DNA from: Oceaniferula marina
GTDB taxonomy: Bacteria > Verrucomicrobiota > Verrucomicrobiia > Verrucomicrobiales > Akkermansiaceae
Assembly: GCF_013391475.1 (NCBI RefSeq)
Contig: NZ_JACBAZ010000012.1
Location: 1-64,000 of the forward strand
Reading direction: 5' to 3'
DNA: 64,000 nucleotides
Shown here: positions 47,540 through 56,213 of the stretch, piece by piece
How the letters are laid out: each line of letters begins with the position of its first letter
How positions within the stretch are numbered: position 1 is the first letter of the stretch
Notes under the pieces: generated by a model
What the model saw: the letters and a program-made list of their open reading frames with translations, nothing else
Database searches by the model: none
What the model was told of the DNA's origin: nothing
Program-made: the position numbers and the translations under genes

Positions 47540-50500
47540 ATGTCAGTCCCTCCAGTCACTGCCGACGCTCCCAAATCAAAGAAATCCAAATCCTCTGGAC
47601 CTACAACACCGTCCAAGGCCCTGAGCTTTAAAGCAACGTTCGCCACCCCCGGTATCTGCCCATTCGATGACATTGAATGGTCCGACCGCACCGCTGAAAT
47701 CACCGACGACTCCGGCGGCATCATGTTCCGTCAGGAAAACGTCCAGGTTCCAGCCTCCTGGAGTGAACTTTCTGCAAAAATTGCCGTTTCCAAGTATTTT
47801 TACGGAGACATTGCCAAAGGAACCGACCCATCTACAGGGGGGCGTGAAACATCCATTAAACAACTCGTCCACCGCGTCACCCGCACCATCGCGGATTGGG
47901 GACTCGAAGACGGATACTTCGCCGACAAGGAATCGACCGAAGTGTTTTACAACGATCTCACCTGGCTCTGCCTGAACCAATACGGAGCTTTCAACTCACC
48001 GGTCTGGTTTAACGTCGGTCTCTATCAGGAATACGGCGTCGGCAAAGACGGCGGACAAGGCAACTGGCGCTGGTCAGACGAAAACAATGAAGCCATCCGT
48101 GCCACCACCCAGTATGAATACCCACAGGGAAGCGCCTGTTTCATCCAAAGCGTAGAAGACAACATGGAAGACATCATGCGCCTTGCCACCTCCGAAGCCA
48201 TGCTCTTCAAATATGGCTCCGGCACAGGTTCCGATCTCTCCACCCTGCGCTCCACCCGCGAAAAACTCACCGGCGGCGGCCACCCATCCGGCCCGCTCTC
48301 CTTCCTCCGCGTTTACGACCAGGTCGCCAACGTCGTCAAATCCGGCGGCAAAACCAGGCGAGCGGCAAAAATGAACACCCTGAAAGACTGGCACCCGGAC
48401 ATCGAGGAATTCATTGAAGCCAAAACCATCGAAGAGAAAAAAGCCTGGGCACTCATCGAACAAGGATACGATGGATCCTACAACGGCGACGCCTACGGCT
48501 CCGTGATGTATCAAAATGAAAACCTCACGGTGCGCGTCGGGGATGAATTCATGAACGCCGCCATCGAAGGTAAGGACTACTGGACCCGCAACGTCAGCGA
48601 CGGCGACCCTTGCGAAAAGAAAAACGCCCGTGAGATCCTGCGTAAAATTGCCGAAGGCACCCACATCTGTGGTGACCCCGGCATGCAGTTCGATACCACC
48701 ATCCACACCTGGCACACCTGCAAGGCATCCGGACGCCAACACTCGACCAACCCCTGCTCCGAGTTCCTCTTCCTCAACGACACCGCCTGTAACCTCGCCT
48801 CACTCAACCTGATGCGCTTCAAGGACGCCGACGGCAGTTTCGATACCAAACGCTTCTCCGCCGCCTGTAAACTCTTCATCACGGCACAGGAAATCATTGT
48901 CGACCGAGCCAGCTACCCGATCAAAAACATCGCGGAAAACTCCCACCTCTTCCGCCCGCTCGGACTCGGCTACGCCAACATCGGTGCCCTGATCATGAGC
49001 TACGGCCTGGCCTACGACTCCGATGAAGCACGCCACCTCGCCGGCTCCATCACCGCCCTCATGGCCGGTGCCTCCTATGAGCAAAGCGCAGATATGGCAG
49101 CCGCCCGCTCGGCCTTCCCCTGCTACTTCAATTCCGCCTACCCGTCCAACCCCAACCCGGAAGAAACATCCAATGAAACCGCCATGCTCGAGGTCATCGA
49201 ACACCACCGGTCGAAACTGGATAACTTGGCACCCGAAGCCCGCTTTGCCAACATCACCGCCGCCGCCCGCAAATCCTGGGATGCCGCCCTCGAAAAAGGC
49301 AAACAATTCGGCTACCGCAACTCCCAGGTCACCCTGCTTGCGCCCACCGGCACGATCGGTTTCCTGATGGACTGTGATACCACCGGAATCGAACCCGACA
49401 TCGCCCTGGTGAAATACAAACTGCTGGCCGGCGGAGGTATGCTGAAAATTGTCAACCAAACCGTCGCCCCGGCACTGCAGTATCTCGGATACTCGAAACC
49501 GGAAATCACCGACATCCTCGCCCACATCGAGAAATACGATACCATCGAGGATGTAGTCGACGAACAAACCGGAGAGCCCGTCTGCAGTCACCTCAAGCCC
49601 GAGCACCTGCCGGTCTTCGACTGCGCCTTCAAGGCCCACCAAGGCAAACGTAGTCTCCACTACCTCGGCCACATCCGCATGATGGCCGCGACCCAACCAT
49701 TCCTCTCTGGAGCGATCTCCAAAACGGTCAACCTTCCGGAGGAAGCCACCATCGAGGATATCATGGAAACCTACATCGAAGGATGGAAACTCGGCCTCAA
49801 AGCCATCGCCATCTACCGTGACGGATCCAAACGCTCCGCCCCACTCAATACCAAGAAAACCGAAGGCATGGGCGGAGAGGCTGACAAGGTCGGAACCAGC
49901 AGCGACAAAGATGATCTGATCGCCAAACTCGAAAACAGCATGGCCGAACTCGCCATCGAAAACGAGAAGCTTCAGAAAAAAGCCAACGAGCCGGTCCGCC
50001 AATACATGCCGGACACCCGCCAGTCCATCACCCACAAATTCGAAGTCGCCGGACACGAAGGCTACATCACCGTCGGCCTCTTCGATAACGGCCAACCCGG
50101 TGAACTCTTTGTCCAAATGGCCAAGGAAGGTAGCACCATCGGCGGCCTGATGGACTCCATGGGAGCCCTCACGTCGATGGCCTTGCAATACGGTGTGCCA
50201 CTGGAACGCTTGGTCAAGAAATTCGCCTACCAGCGATTCGAGCCTAGCGGATTCACCAAGAACCCGGATATTCGCAACGCTTTCTCGCTGACCGACTACG
50301 TCTTCCGTTGGATGGGATGCTCCTTCATCCCCGGCTACCGCGAAATGACCTCCCCTAACCAGGGACAAACCGAACTCCCCATGCCCGAAATCGAGACCAT
50401 GGAGAAAAAGGCCGTCAACCGCCCGGTTCCCGAGCTCATTACCGACACCGCGGCTGAGCGAAAAGCAGCCCAAGCCACCGCAACCAAACGGGTGGATACG

Positions 50501-50617
50501 GCCATCGGCCACGCCTACATGGAAACCCCATGCACCAACTGCGGCAGCGACAAGGTCATCCGAGCCGGAGCCTGCGGCTGCTGCACCGAGTGCGGAACCT
50601 CCCAAGGCTGCAGCTAA
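47540..50617 (+). CDS. nrdJ: Adenosylcobalamin-dependent (class II) ribonucleotide reductase
   Basis: This 1025-aa enzyme reduces ribonucleotides to deoxyribonucleotides. Family signs: Q-Y-G-A-F-N-S-P-V-W-F-N-V-G (147-160), C200 in P-Q-G-S-A-C-F-I, the radical-site motif S-T-N-P-C-S-E-F (N404, C406, E408), L-L-A-P-T-G-T-I-G-F-L-M, and the long C-terminal extension ending with a metal- or redox-type cluster T-N-C-G-S-D...G-A-C-G-C-C-T-E-C-G-T-S-Q-G-C-S. Length agrees with the roughly 1000-aa NrdJ subtype. The N-terminus is a Lys/Ser/Pro-rich tail. It stands alone, so the cell depends on B12 synthesis or uptake for this enzyme. Confidence 0.96.
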   Translation: MSVPPVTADAPKSKKSKSSGPTTPSKALSFKATFATPGICPFDDIEWSDRTAEITDDSGGIMFRQENVQVPASWSELSAKIAVSKYFYGDIAKGTDPSTGGRETSIKQLVHRVTRTIADWGLEDGYFADKESTEVFYNDLTWLCLNQYGAFNSPVWFNVGLYQEYGVGKDGGQGNWRWSDENNEAIRATTQYEYPQGSACFIQSVEDNMEDIMRLATSEAMLFKYGSGTGSDLSTLRSTREKLTGGGHPSGPLSFLRVYDQVANVVKSGGKTRRAAKMNTLKDWHPDIEEFIEAKTIEEKKAWALIEQGYDGSYNGDAYGSVMYQNENLTVRVGDEFMNAAIEGKDYWTRNVSDGDPCEKKNAREILRKIAEGTHICGDPGMQFDTTIHTWHTCKASGRQHSTNPCSEFLFLNDTACNLASLNLMRFKDADGSFDTKRFSAACKLFITAQEIIVDRASYPIKNIAENSHLFRPLGLGYANIGALIMSYGLAYDSDEARHLAGSITALMAGASYEQSADMAAARSAFPCYFNSAYPSNPNPEETSNETAMLEVIEHHRSKLDNLAPEARFANITAAARKSWDAALEKGKQFGYRNSQVTLLAPTGTIGFLMDCDTTGIEPDIALVKYKLLAGGGMLKIVNQTVAPALQYLGYSKPEITDILAHIEKYDTIEDVVDEQTGEPVCSHLKPEHLPVFDCAFKAHQGKRSLHYLGHIRMMAATQPFLSGAISKTVNLPEEATIEDIMETYIEGWKLGLKAIAIYRDGSKRSAPLNTKKTEGMGGEADKVGTSSDKDDLIAKLENSMAELAIENEKLQKKANEPVRQYMPDTRQSITHKFEVAGHEGYITVGLFDNGQPGELFVQMAKEGSTIGGLMDSMGALTSMALQYGVPLERLVKKFAYQRFEPSGFTKNPDIRNAFSLTDYVFRWMGCSFIPGYREMTSPNQGQTELPMPEIETMEKKAVNRPVPELITDTAAERKAAQATATKRVDTAIGHAYMETPCTNCGSDKVIRAGACGCCTECGTSQGCS

Positions 50618-50665
50618 CCCAGCAACTCCATCCACCATTCCTTTTTGGCGACCCGTTCGCTCAAT

Positions 50666-50706
50666 GGCAACCAGTCGGCATACCCTGTGTGTGTCGGCTG
50701 GTGATC
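50666..50706. repeat. REP-like hairpin (unit 1)
   Basis: GGCAACCAGTCGGCATAC...TGTCGGCTGGTGAT forms an imperfect hairpin and resembles 50914-50953 (GGCAACCAGCCGGCATAC...GCGCCGGCTGGCAAC). Confidence 0.6.
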
Positions 50707-50741
50707 GGGGGGAGAACTAACACCCCTCTAACACATCACCA

Positions 50742-50801
50742 GAAAGTAGGACAGGTTTCCCAACCTGTCGGCTAGCCATGTGAACCTAGCAGCCACAAAG
50801 G
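50742..50801. repeat. 60-bp palindromic repeat, copy 1
   Basis: It contains a perfect hairpin GACAGGTT-TCCC-AACCTGTC followed by GGCTAGCCATGTGAACCT. It matches 52223-52282 at 58 of 60 positions. This is a REP-type intergenic repeat. Confidence 0.85.
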
Positions 50802-50913
50802 TTCAGGAAGGAATCATACCCTATCCTCACTTACCGTGGCATGGAGGAAGAATCGAGAGATTCAAATACTTAGTCAACACCTCTCATGCACCTTATCTAT
50901 TCCTCTATTTCTT

Positions 50914-50953
50914 GGCAACCAGCCGGCATACTGCTCGTGCGCCGGCTGGCAAC
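50914..50953. repeat. REP-like hairpin (unit 2)
   Basis: CCAGCCGGC / GCCGGCTGG form a perfect 9-bp stem with a 13-nt loop, 50 bp before the AT-rich gene. It is related to 50666-50706. Confidence 0.65.
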
Positions 50954-51002
50954 AACCAATTAACCAAGGGACCACACCTTCAATCAACCCATCATTTACT
51001 GC

Positions 51003-51953
51003 ATGAAAACATTCAAACGAAATCTAATAAAATTACTGCTCACATCTATTCTGTTAGCATTTGGATCAACACAATCTCACGCTGACAGCGCGAACACGAA
51101 TCAAATACATATGGCAAATGATCAATTTTCACTAACTTGCCATATCCCCATAGTCATCGAAGCTGATGAAAAGCTATACTTTTACTACAAATGCACTCTG
51201 AAGAACACGTCCAACGAAAAAATACGCATACATAAGCAAGCTCAAACTCATGCGACAAAAGATGGGAAGTATTCCAAATTCAAGCGGTATGCACATCAAA
51301 TACATCAAGAGTTAGCCCCTGGAGAATCCACAACTTGGATGCAACATGCAGTGGCAACCTCTGAAGGAGACTTCAAATTGAAGGTCAGTATGGACACCTT
51401 CAAAAACATAAAGACTTCGGAAACAACCGCACAAATCAAAAAAGTCAAGCATCCTGAATATGAAATTAATTTTCTTAACAAGGAAATCCAGAAGAACGCA
51501 GACAACTTCCCTCTCATAAAAGCAAACACAGATGAAACCCTTGGCTCTTTTCATAAGTTTAGCTTCACCAACAAACCTGTAAAAGTCGGCAACTATATGG
51601 TTAATGCTTTTATCTTTGAGGCTCCAAAGGAAGAACGGGATTTGGTTTGGAGCTTTAACAGCGAAGGATTTTCAGGTGTATGGTATATACTACCGGTAAA
51701 AGGTACAATGAAAGGGTTTACTCATTTCCACAAAAGACAACTAACCGAAAACAACAAAACCATCGGGAAAATAGGAGACAAGATGATTTTGCAAATCCTA
51801 CCTGCTCACAGAATGACCCCTGGAGAAAAATACATTCTCTGGTTTAACAATAAGATCATGCCCTACTCCTTTAAGCATGTCACATTGTCGCTTAACTTCC
51901 CCCCCTTGGGTAAAAGCTCATACAAAGATGTTTTTCCTCGTGGAGTCTATTAA
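51003..51953 (+). CDS. AT-rich secreted protein of unknown function
   Basis: This 316-aa protein has a signal peptide (M-K-T-F-K-R-N-L-I-K-L-L-L-T-S-I-L-L-A-F-G). The body reads as two beta-sandwich domains (about 35-155 and 170-310), with C-H-I-P-I-V-I-E and Y-Y-K-C-T-L-K-N-T-S-N-E resembling intracellular-proteinase-inhibitor or Ig-like strands. I do not recognise the family. The gene is clearly richer in A+T and Lys/Asn codons than its neighbours and lies between two copies of the same palindromic repeats, next to a decayed SDR gene. Recent acquisition is likely. Confidence 0.65.
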   Translation: MKTFKRNLIKLLLTSILLAFGSTQSHADSANTNQIHMANDQFSLTCHIPIVIEADEKLYFYYKCTLKNTSNEKIRIHKQAQTHATKDGKYSKFKRYAHQIHQELAPGESTTWMQHAVATSEGDFKLKVSMDTFKNIKTSETTAQIKKVKHPEYEINFLNKEIQKNADNFPLIKANTDETLGSFHKFSFTNKPVKVGNYMVNAFIFEAPKEERDLVWSFNSEGFSGVWYILPVKGTMKGFTHFHKRQLTENNKTIGKIGDKMILQILPAHRMTPGEKYILWFNNKIMPYSFKHVTLSLNFPPLGKSSYKDVFPRGVY

Positions 51954-51985
51954 TGGACACAATCACGTAAAAAAAAACATCCAAG

Positions 51986-52152
51986 TTAGGGTGCAACCAT
52001 GGCCTAGCCATTATCTGAGAACCTCAAGCCAAGCCTAAAGGGCACCGCAATCTGCACCCGTTCTTCCGGAGCCTTGTTAAGGCTCAGTCTCGACACCAAA
52101 GCACTTCTCCATCGTCGATGTATTGATAATTCCGGGATTCTGGAGACTACCC
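51986..52152 (-). pseudogene. Remnant of a short-chain dehydrogenase (C-terminus)
   Basis: On the minus strand, N-P-G-I-I-N-T-S-T-M-E-K-C-F-G matches N-P-G-I-I-N-T-P-M-L-Q-K-C-F-G of the intact SDR at 57624-58328. After a frameshift the match goes on: A-P-E-E-R-V-Q-I-A-V-P-F-R-L-G-L-R-F-S-D-N-G, then TAG in place of Gln, A-M-V-A-P and TAA, against S-P-E-E-W-A-A-A-A-A-P-F-L-L-G-L-D-A-S-D-N-G-Q-A-L-T-A-P. The N-terminal four-fifths are gone. It is a decayed paralogue with a frameshift and a nonsense codon. Confidence 0.85.
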
Positions 52153-52222
52153 TAAGAGACTAAGGAGAAGGGGGCGAGAAGGGGTCGGTTCATACCTTTG
52201 GCCCTTTCCTCTAACAACCGAA

Positions 52223-52282
52223 GAAAGTAGGACAGGTTTCCCAACCTGTCGGCTAGCCATGTGAACCTGTCAGCCACAAAGG
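52223..52282. repeat. 60-bp palindromic repeat, copy 2
   Basis: It is identical to 50742-50801 except for two adjacent bases (GT for AG), with the same GACAGGTT-TCCC-AACCTGTC hairpin. It marks the right side of the island around the AT-rich gene. Confidence 0.85.
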
Positions 52283-52374
52283 GACATTCCTTCCTGGCCT
52301 TTTTTATTCAATGCAACCAATCGCTTCCTGAACTCTTATCCACGCTGTTTCAATTATTTGTTAGCACGTTAGAA

Positions 52375-53424
52375 TTACTTTGTGGGCTTGATTTCCGGCA
52401 AGGACCAAGAACCATCAAGGATCTCCTTGCGCGGCTGGTACATCCGCACGGCATAGTTCCAACCTTTAGTGATCGGCAGGTAATTTACATTTTTGGGATC
52501 ACCGCCGAAATGGAACGTGAAGGAGCCGTCTTCGTTAGGTTTGGCGGAAAAATTGTTGTAGCTGTTCACCCCGAGGTCGTTTGCCTCGAGATACCCGTCG
52601 GCATTGTAGATTGTGATCGACCAGAAGGCGTCCACAGGGACGTCTTTAACAGTCACCACATGTGGGGTGTTGCCATCGTTCTCATCGACGCTGCTCAAAA
52701 TATAGAGAGCGGCCTTGCTCGGTAGTCCTCCCCATCCAGCGGCAGCACCAAGCAAATAATCCACTGGTCGGACCTCCTCTTTACGACCGAATGCATAGGT
52801 GGTCTCAAAGCCAAGAGCCGCCAGATCGTTAAGCGATTTGCGTGCCACCGCGAGTTGATCCGTGTCCCAGTTTGGAGCCTCAAATGGACCGCTGCCACCG
52901 CCGCTCATGCTGAGTTTGTCCTGAACCGCGTGGGCCTTGACCAGGTCATCGGGGTCGCCGGCATTGTAAAATGTGCGGATGGCAGCGAGGGCAAAGCGCG
53001 TGCCCACCTGCTTCTCAGTCAGCTCGTAGGTTCCCGGTTTCGACTCCACGAACATGTAATGATCCTGGTTCACCACATGCATGGACATGTAACGTTTACC
53101 TACCTCCGGCAGTGTAATTTTCACGGGTTGGGATAGATCCAGCAGCACTCCCGAGTAGAGCGTGTCTTGGTTCATGCGGATCACAGGCTGATTTTCCGGT
53201 GTTGTGGGCTCGCGGAGATGCGTGAATTTGCCTAATTTAACATCCATCATCTTCATGTTCTGGCGGATCATGTGATCTGATTCGGCTCGCACAAAGTTGG
53301 ATACGTTGACTGGTTCTTTGCTCTCATCGGCGAGAACCGTTGAGCCAAGGATTGTTGCTGCGTAGACGGCAATGCTAGTGGTAATCGTTGTTTTCATCAT
53401 TTGTTTTTTGTGGTTAAATTTCAT
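52375..53424 (-). CDS. Secreted DUF1254/DUF1214 protein (1)
   Basis: This 349-aa exported protein starts at ATG 53424 (a weak GAG lies upstream; ATG 53400/53397 are possible). The DUF1254 part has V-I-R-M-N-Q-D-T-L-Y-S and Y-M-S-M-H-V-V-N-Q-D-H-Y. The DUF1214 part has F-W-S-I-T-I-Y-N-A-D-G-Y-L and ends Y-A-V-R-M-Y-Q-P-R-K-E-I-L-D-G-S-W-S-L-P. The biochemical function of these domains is unknown. It is a diverged tandem relative of the next gene, whose stop is 9 bp upstream, so they form an operon. Confidence 0.88.
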   Translation of the reverse strand: MKFNHKKQMMKTTITTSIAVYAATILGSTVLADESKEPVNVSNFVRAESDHMIRQNMKMMDVKLGKFTHLREPTTPENQPVIRMNQDTLYSGVLLDLSQPVKITLPEVGKRYMSMHVVNQDHYMFVESKPGTYELTEKQVGTRFALAAIRTFYNAGDPDDLVKAHAVQDKLSMSGGGSGPFEAPNWDTDQLAVARKSLNDLAALGFETTYAFGRKEEVRPVDYLLGAAAGWGGLPSKAALYILSSVDENDGNTPHVVTVKDVPVDAFWSITIYNADGYLEANDLGVNSYNNFSAKPNEDGSFTFHFGGDPKNVNYLPITKGWNYAVRMYQPRKEILDGSWSLPEIKPTK

Positions 53425-53433
53425 CTATTCATC

Positions 53434-54843
53434 TCATTGAACTTTTTTTGCCTTGGGCGGCGACCAGGTGCCGTCAAGGGCATCTTGCTTGGGCCAGTAA
53501 AGGCGCATCACCAAGAAAAACGGACCGTTTGGTGCGGGCAACCAGTTGGACTCCTTGTCTTTGCCGGGTGAATCCTTTTGCACGTAGAGAGTGATGCCGC
53601 CATCAGCGTCCTTCTTGAGATCGGGCAGCATCGGCGAATTGATTAGATAACGGTTGATCGGATTCGCGGTGAGCAGGCTTGACGGCAGTTCATACATGGT
53701 CAGTGACCAGAACGCATTGACCGGCGGCAACTGGCCCGGTGCAAACCGCATCGAGTATCGATTTTTTGACGCATCCAGTTTCTGACCGGTCGCATCAACG
53801 AAATAAATTGGATACATCGCCTCTTCTGCCGAATTGCCATAAATACCGCCCACGGCACCAGCCATGCGTAAGAGGTAATCGTTTTTCAACGTTTCCCGTG
53901 TCCCGAAGGCATCGCTCGCTGTCACCTCGCCGGCGTCAACACGTTTCATCAGCCTATCGTGCTCTTTCCATGCATCGGCCATGCCGTCCTCTACCGCCTT
54001 GCGGATTTCGAGGGAAAGCGTTGCTTCATCAAAGGACTTGCCCGCACCGATCCCCAGCTTTGCAAATCGGGCCATGAGGTCCTTCTCGGAGGAATGCGTG
54101 GGACAGAACTGCAGAGCAAAGTTCAGGATTTGAAAGAACTTGATCGATGTGCGCTGCTGCTCGGGCGTGAGCGGATTGATGAAGTCAATCGCTGGCGCGG
54201 CCTTGGGCGTGGGCTTACCTAGAAACTGCGACAACGTTTGCACCTTGTAGCCAGCTTGCACTTTCTTCACATTATCGAGATCCTCGGGGTTAATGAGTTG
54301 AGTTCGATAGATTGCAAAAACCAGTTCTGTCTCAGACTTGATCACCGCTTTGATGCCCTCCGGCTTCTCACCCTTCCAGTCCGGGCCGGCGATAAGGAAA
54401 CGACCGCCATCGTGTCCAGTGGTGCGGCTTCCAAGGTAGGCGAAGTTGTGGGTATAAGTATCGATCAACTGCACAGAGAAATAGCGGCTCTTATCGATGA
54501 CTGGCAGCGTTAGAACGATTGGCTCAGTCCGTAGATCCATGCCGAGCATGGAATAGGGGGTGTCAGAGTTAGGTGTCTGAATCGTCTTGTCTTCGGGCGT
54601 GTAAACACGGGGCGTGCTATTGATCTGATTCCATGGTGCTTGAAACTCAGGGTTGTCGCGATCCACGAAGTAGGCGTGTTGAACGCGATAGTTGTCCACG
54701 ATGGAGTAGCCGTAAATGTATGCATCCTTGGCGATGGTGCGGGCTTCAGTTGGCGTGACGTCGGTTTGAGCGCTCACGTGCAGGGAGCAAACCGCTAGAG
54801 CTAGCACAGTCAGGCTGGATTTTATGATAGGCTTGGTATTCAT
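53434..54843 (-). CDS. Secreted DUF1254/DUF1214 protein (2)
   Basis: This 469-aa exported protein starts at ATG 54843 with a signal peptide (M-N-T-K-P-I-I-K-S-S-L-T-V-L-A-L-A-V-C-S). DUF1254 (about 30-180) has A-Y-I-Y-G-Y-S-I-V-D-N-Y and T-P-N-S-D-T-P-Y-S. DUF1214 (about 345-465) has F-W-S-L-T-M-Y-E and M-R-L-Y-W-P-K-Q-D-A-L-D-G-T-W. Such pairs occur widely and often scattered among genomes, consistent with transfer. The start at 54900 would read through a non-signal leader. Confidence 0.9.
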   Translation of the reverse strand: MNTKPIIKSSLTVLALAVCSLHVSAQTDVTPTEARTIAKDAYIYGYSIVDNYRVQHAYFVDRDNPEFQAPWNQINSTPRVYTPEDKTIQTPNSDTPYSMLGMDLRTEPIVLTLPVIDKSRYFSVQLIDTYTHNFAYLGSRTTGHDGGRFLIAGPDWKGEKPEGIKAVIKSETELVFAIYRTQLINPEDLDNVKKVQAGYKVQTLSQFLGKPTPKAAPAIDFINPLTPEQQRTSIKFFQILNFALQFCPTHSSEKDLMARFAKLGIGAGKSFDEATLSLEIRKAVEDGMADAWKEHDRLMKRVDAGEVTASDAFGTRETLKNDYLLRMAGAVGGIYGNSAEEAMYPIYFVDATGQKLDASKNRYSMRFAPGQLPPVNAFWSLTMYELPSSLLTANPINRYLINSPMLPDLKKDADGGITLYVQKDSPGKDKESNWLPAPNGPFFLVMRLYWPKQDALDGTWSPPKAKKVQ

Positions 54844-55079
54844 GATTCTGACGGAGTATAAATTGAGGTCGCCATTAATTGACCGTATTAGATACATCAT
54901 CCATTATTGACAATGTCAATGCAGACTGTTGATGGCATAAAAGCTTCAGGGTTCCCTCACTTCAATTGTTCCTGTCTGGACACCGAAACGGATCAATCCC
55001 AAAGCTCGCGAGCAAAAACACCTCATTCCTCGTTTTGTGATCGACCCATCGTAAAGTCCCTCTCTACACTCCGCCTGCC

Positions 55080-55532
55080 ATGAAAACCAAATCCACACTC
55101 CTCGCGATCTGCCTCGTCCTCACTTCTTTGACCGCTTGCGCCAAAGAAAAGGTAGATCCTCTCAAGGCTCCAGCCGACGTTGCCGCCGCCCCTGCTGATG
55201 CCAAAGCCACCGCCTCAGGCTTGAAATCAAAGGTGCTCAAAAAAGGAACCGGCAAGAAGAAGCCTACCGCCACCGACACCGTGACAGTGCACTACTCCGG
55301 TTGGACCACCGACGGAAAATTATTCGATAGCTCCTACAAGCGGAACCAGAAAGCCAGCTTCCCGCTCAACCGCGTGATCAAAGGCTGGACCGAAGGACTT
55401 CAGCTCATGGTCGTGGGTGAAAAGCGCCGCTTCTGGATTCCGGCTGAACTCGCCTACGGCCCAGCCGTCCCTGGTAGCGGTCGCCCCGGCGGGATGCTCG
55501 TCTTTGACGTGGAACTTTTTGAAATCAAATAA
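55080..55532 (+). CDS. FKBP-type peptidyl-prolyl isomerase lipoprotein
   Basis: This 150-aa protein has a lipobox L-T-A-C after M-K-T-K-S-T-L-L-A-I-C-L-V-L-T-S. A single FKBP domain follows (about 45-150) with V-H-Y-S-G-W, F-D-S-S, G-W-T-E-G-L and the end V-F-D-V-E-L-F-E-I-K. It is very similar to units 1 and 3 of the triple-FKBP protein at 56214-57323. It would act on proline bonds of envelope proteins. Confidence 0.93.
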   Translation: MKTKSTLLAICLVLTSLTACAKEKVDPLKAPADVAAAPADAKATASGLKSKVLKKGTGKKKPTATDTVTVHYSGWTTDGKLFDSSYKRNQKASFPLNRVIKGWTEGLQLMVVGEKRRFWIPAELAYGPAVPGSGRPGGMLVFDVELFEIK

Positions 55533-55667
55533 TCCACTCGCGCATCGGGACCATTCGCGCATTGGTGGGACGGACTCTTTTTGATCGAGAGCCTTGCCAG
55601 CGCTGTTACGGTGATGGTGCTGCCGAGCTGCCGGCGTCACACTTCAGGACGGTCCGGCAGCAGCAAA

Positions 55668-55702
55668 AAGCGGCGACCCTGAACAGGGTCACCGCTTGTA
55701 AA
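55668..55702 (-). terminator. Terminator for minus-strand transcript
   Basis: Stem AAGCGG(T)GACCCTG / CAGGGTC(G)CCGCTT with a 2-nt loop and one mismatch pair, followed on the minus strand by TTTTT. It ends the transcript of the 66-aa gene and its PEP-CTERM-like relic. Confidence 0.75.
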
Positions 55703-55727
55703 ATGGAGATGGGGCTCGGTTCCGACA

Positions 55728-55793
55728 CTATCTCCCTAGGCGCTCGATCAGAGCGAGACCAACCAGGCCGAGAAGCGCCGGTGAGGAGGAAAA
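55728..55793 (-). pseudogene. PEP-CTERM-tail-like relic after the 66-aa gene
   Basis: Directly after the stop codon of the 66-aa gene and in the same frame, the minus strand reads F-S-S-S-P-A-L-L-G-L-V-G-L-A-L-I-E-R-L-G-R and TAG. This mirrors the S-S-A-A-L-L-G-L-x-G-L-A-L-x-x-R-R-R tail of local PEP-CTERM proteins but lacks Pro-Glu-Pro. It is probably the end of a decayed PEP-CTERM gene. Confidence 0.55.
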
Positions 55794-55994
55794 TTATCCC
55801 TGATGAGCTGCAATTACCTTTTTGGGGTGCTTAAGCAGAGTGCGAACTTCCGTTGAGTTCATTGCTGCAACAGTCGCTTCGTCCACGCCGAGAGCGACAA
55901 GGCGGCGGCTTTGCACTTTTTGGCGCTGCTTTCTTGCGCCGGCTGATTTTGTAGGACGAGTTCTGTTGTTGTTACGCTGTAATGATGTAGCCAT
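55794..55994 (-). CDS. 66-aa basic protein of unknown function
   Basis: It starts at ATG 55994. The N-terminal half is strongly basic (R-N-N-N-R-T-R-P-T-K-S-A-G-A-R-K-Q-R-Q-K) and disordered. The second half (L-V-A-L-G-V-D-E-A-T-V-A-A-M-N-S-T-E-V-R-T-L-L-K) looks like a small helical fold. The basic tail suggests binding to RNA or DNA, perhaps the ribosome. It has its own downstream terminator. I do not recognise a named family. Confidence 0.6.
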   Translation of the reverse strand: MATSLQRNNNRTRPTKSAGARKQRQKVQSRRLVALGVDEATVAAMNSTEVRTLLKHPKKVIAAHQG

Positions 55995-56213
55995 AATAGT
56001 AGTTTAGATTGATAGTTGAAGAGGTTAAGATCCGTCTGATCGACAGGCGCGAATCAGCTCGGTCCGGAGACTACTAGTCGACCAACTAAGCTCAGTCAAC
56101 TGGAAACCAATCCCAAGTACGGAGCGGAGTCAGCAAGTCCGTGGACTGATCGATCATGGGATCGTCAGCCTATAAGAGGAGGCAAAAATGAATGGCAGAA
56201 AGCCAGCCCGCGT

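Larger units (their letters stand above)
50618..51002. other. Repeat-rich 385-bp intergenic region
   Basis: There is no gene here. It holds two related hairpins (50666-50706 and 50914-50953) and one copy of the 60-bp palindromic repeat (50742-50801), all detailed separately. The block is partly duplicated at 52223-52330, on the other side of the AT-rich gene. Confidence 0.7.
51954..52374. other. 421-bp intergenic region with pseudogene and repeat
   Basis: It holds the SDR remnant (51986-52152) and the second 60-bp palindromic repeat (52223-52282). Beyond the repeat, 52287-52330 also resembles 50637-50680. No intact gene is seen. Confidence 0.7.

Noticed and set aside
48800-50638. A 612-codon frame antisense to nrdJ
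   Set aside because: It is a shadow caused by GC-biased third positions of nrdJ, without family similarity.
50742-52282. CRISPR array
   Set aside because: The palindromic repeats are only two, 1.4 kb apart, with no regular spacers and no cas genes.
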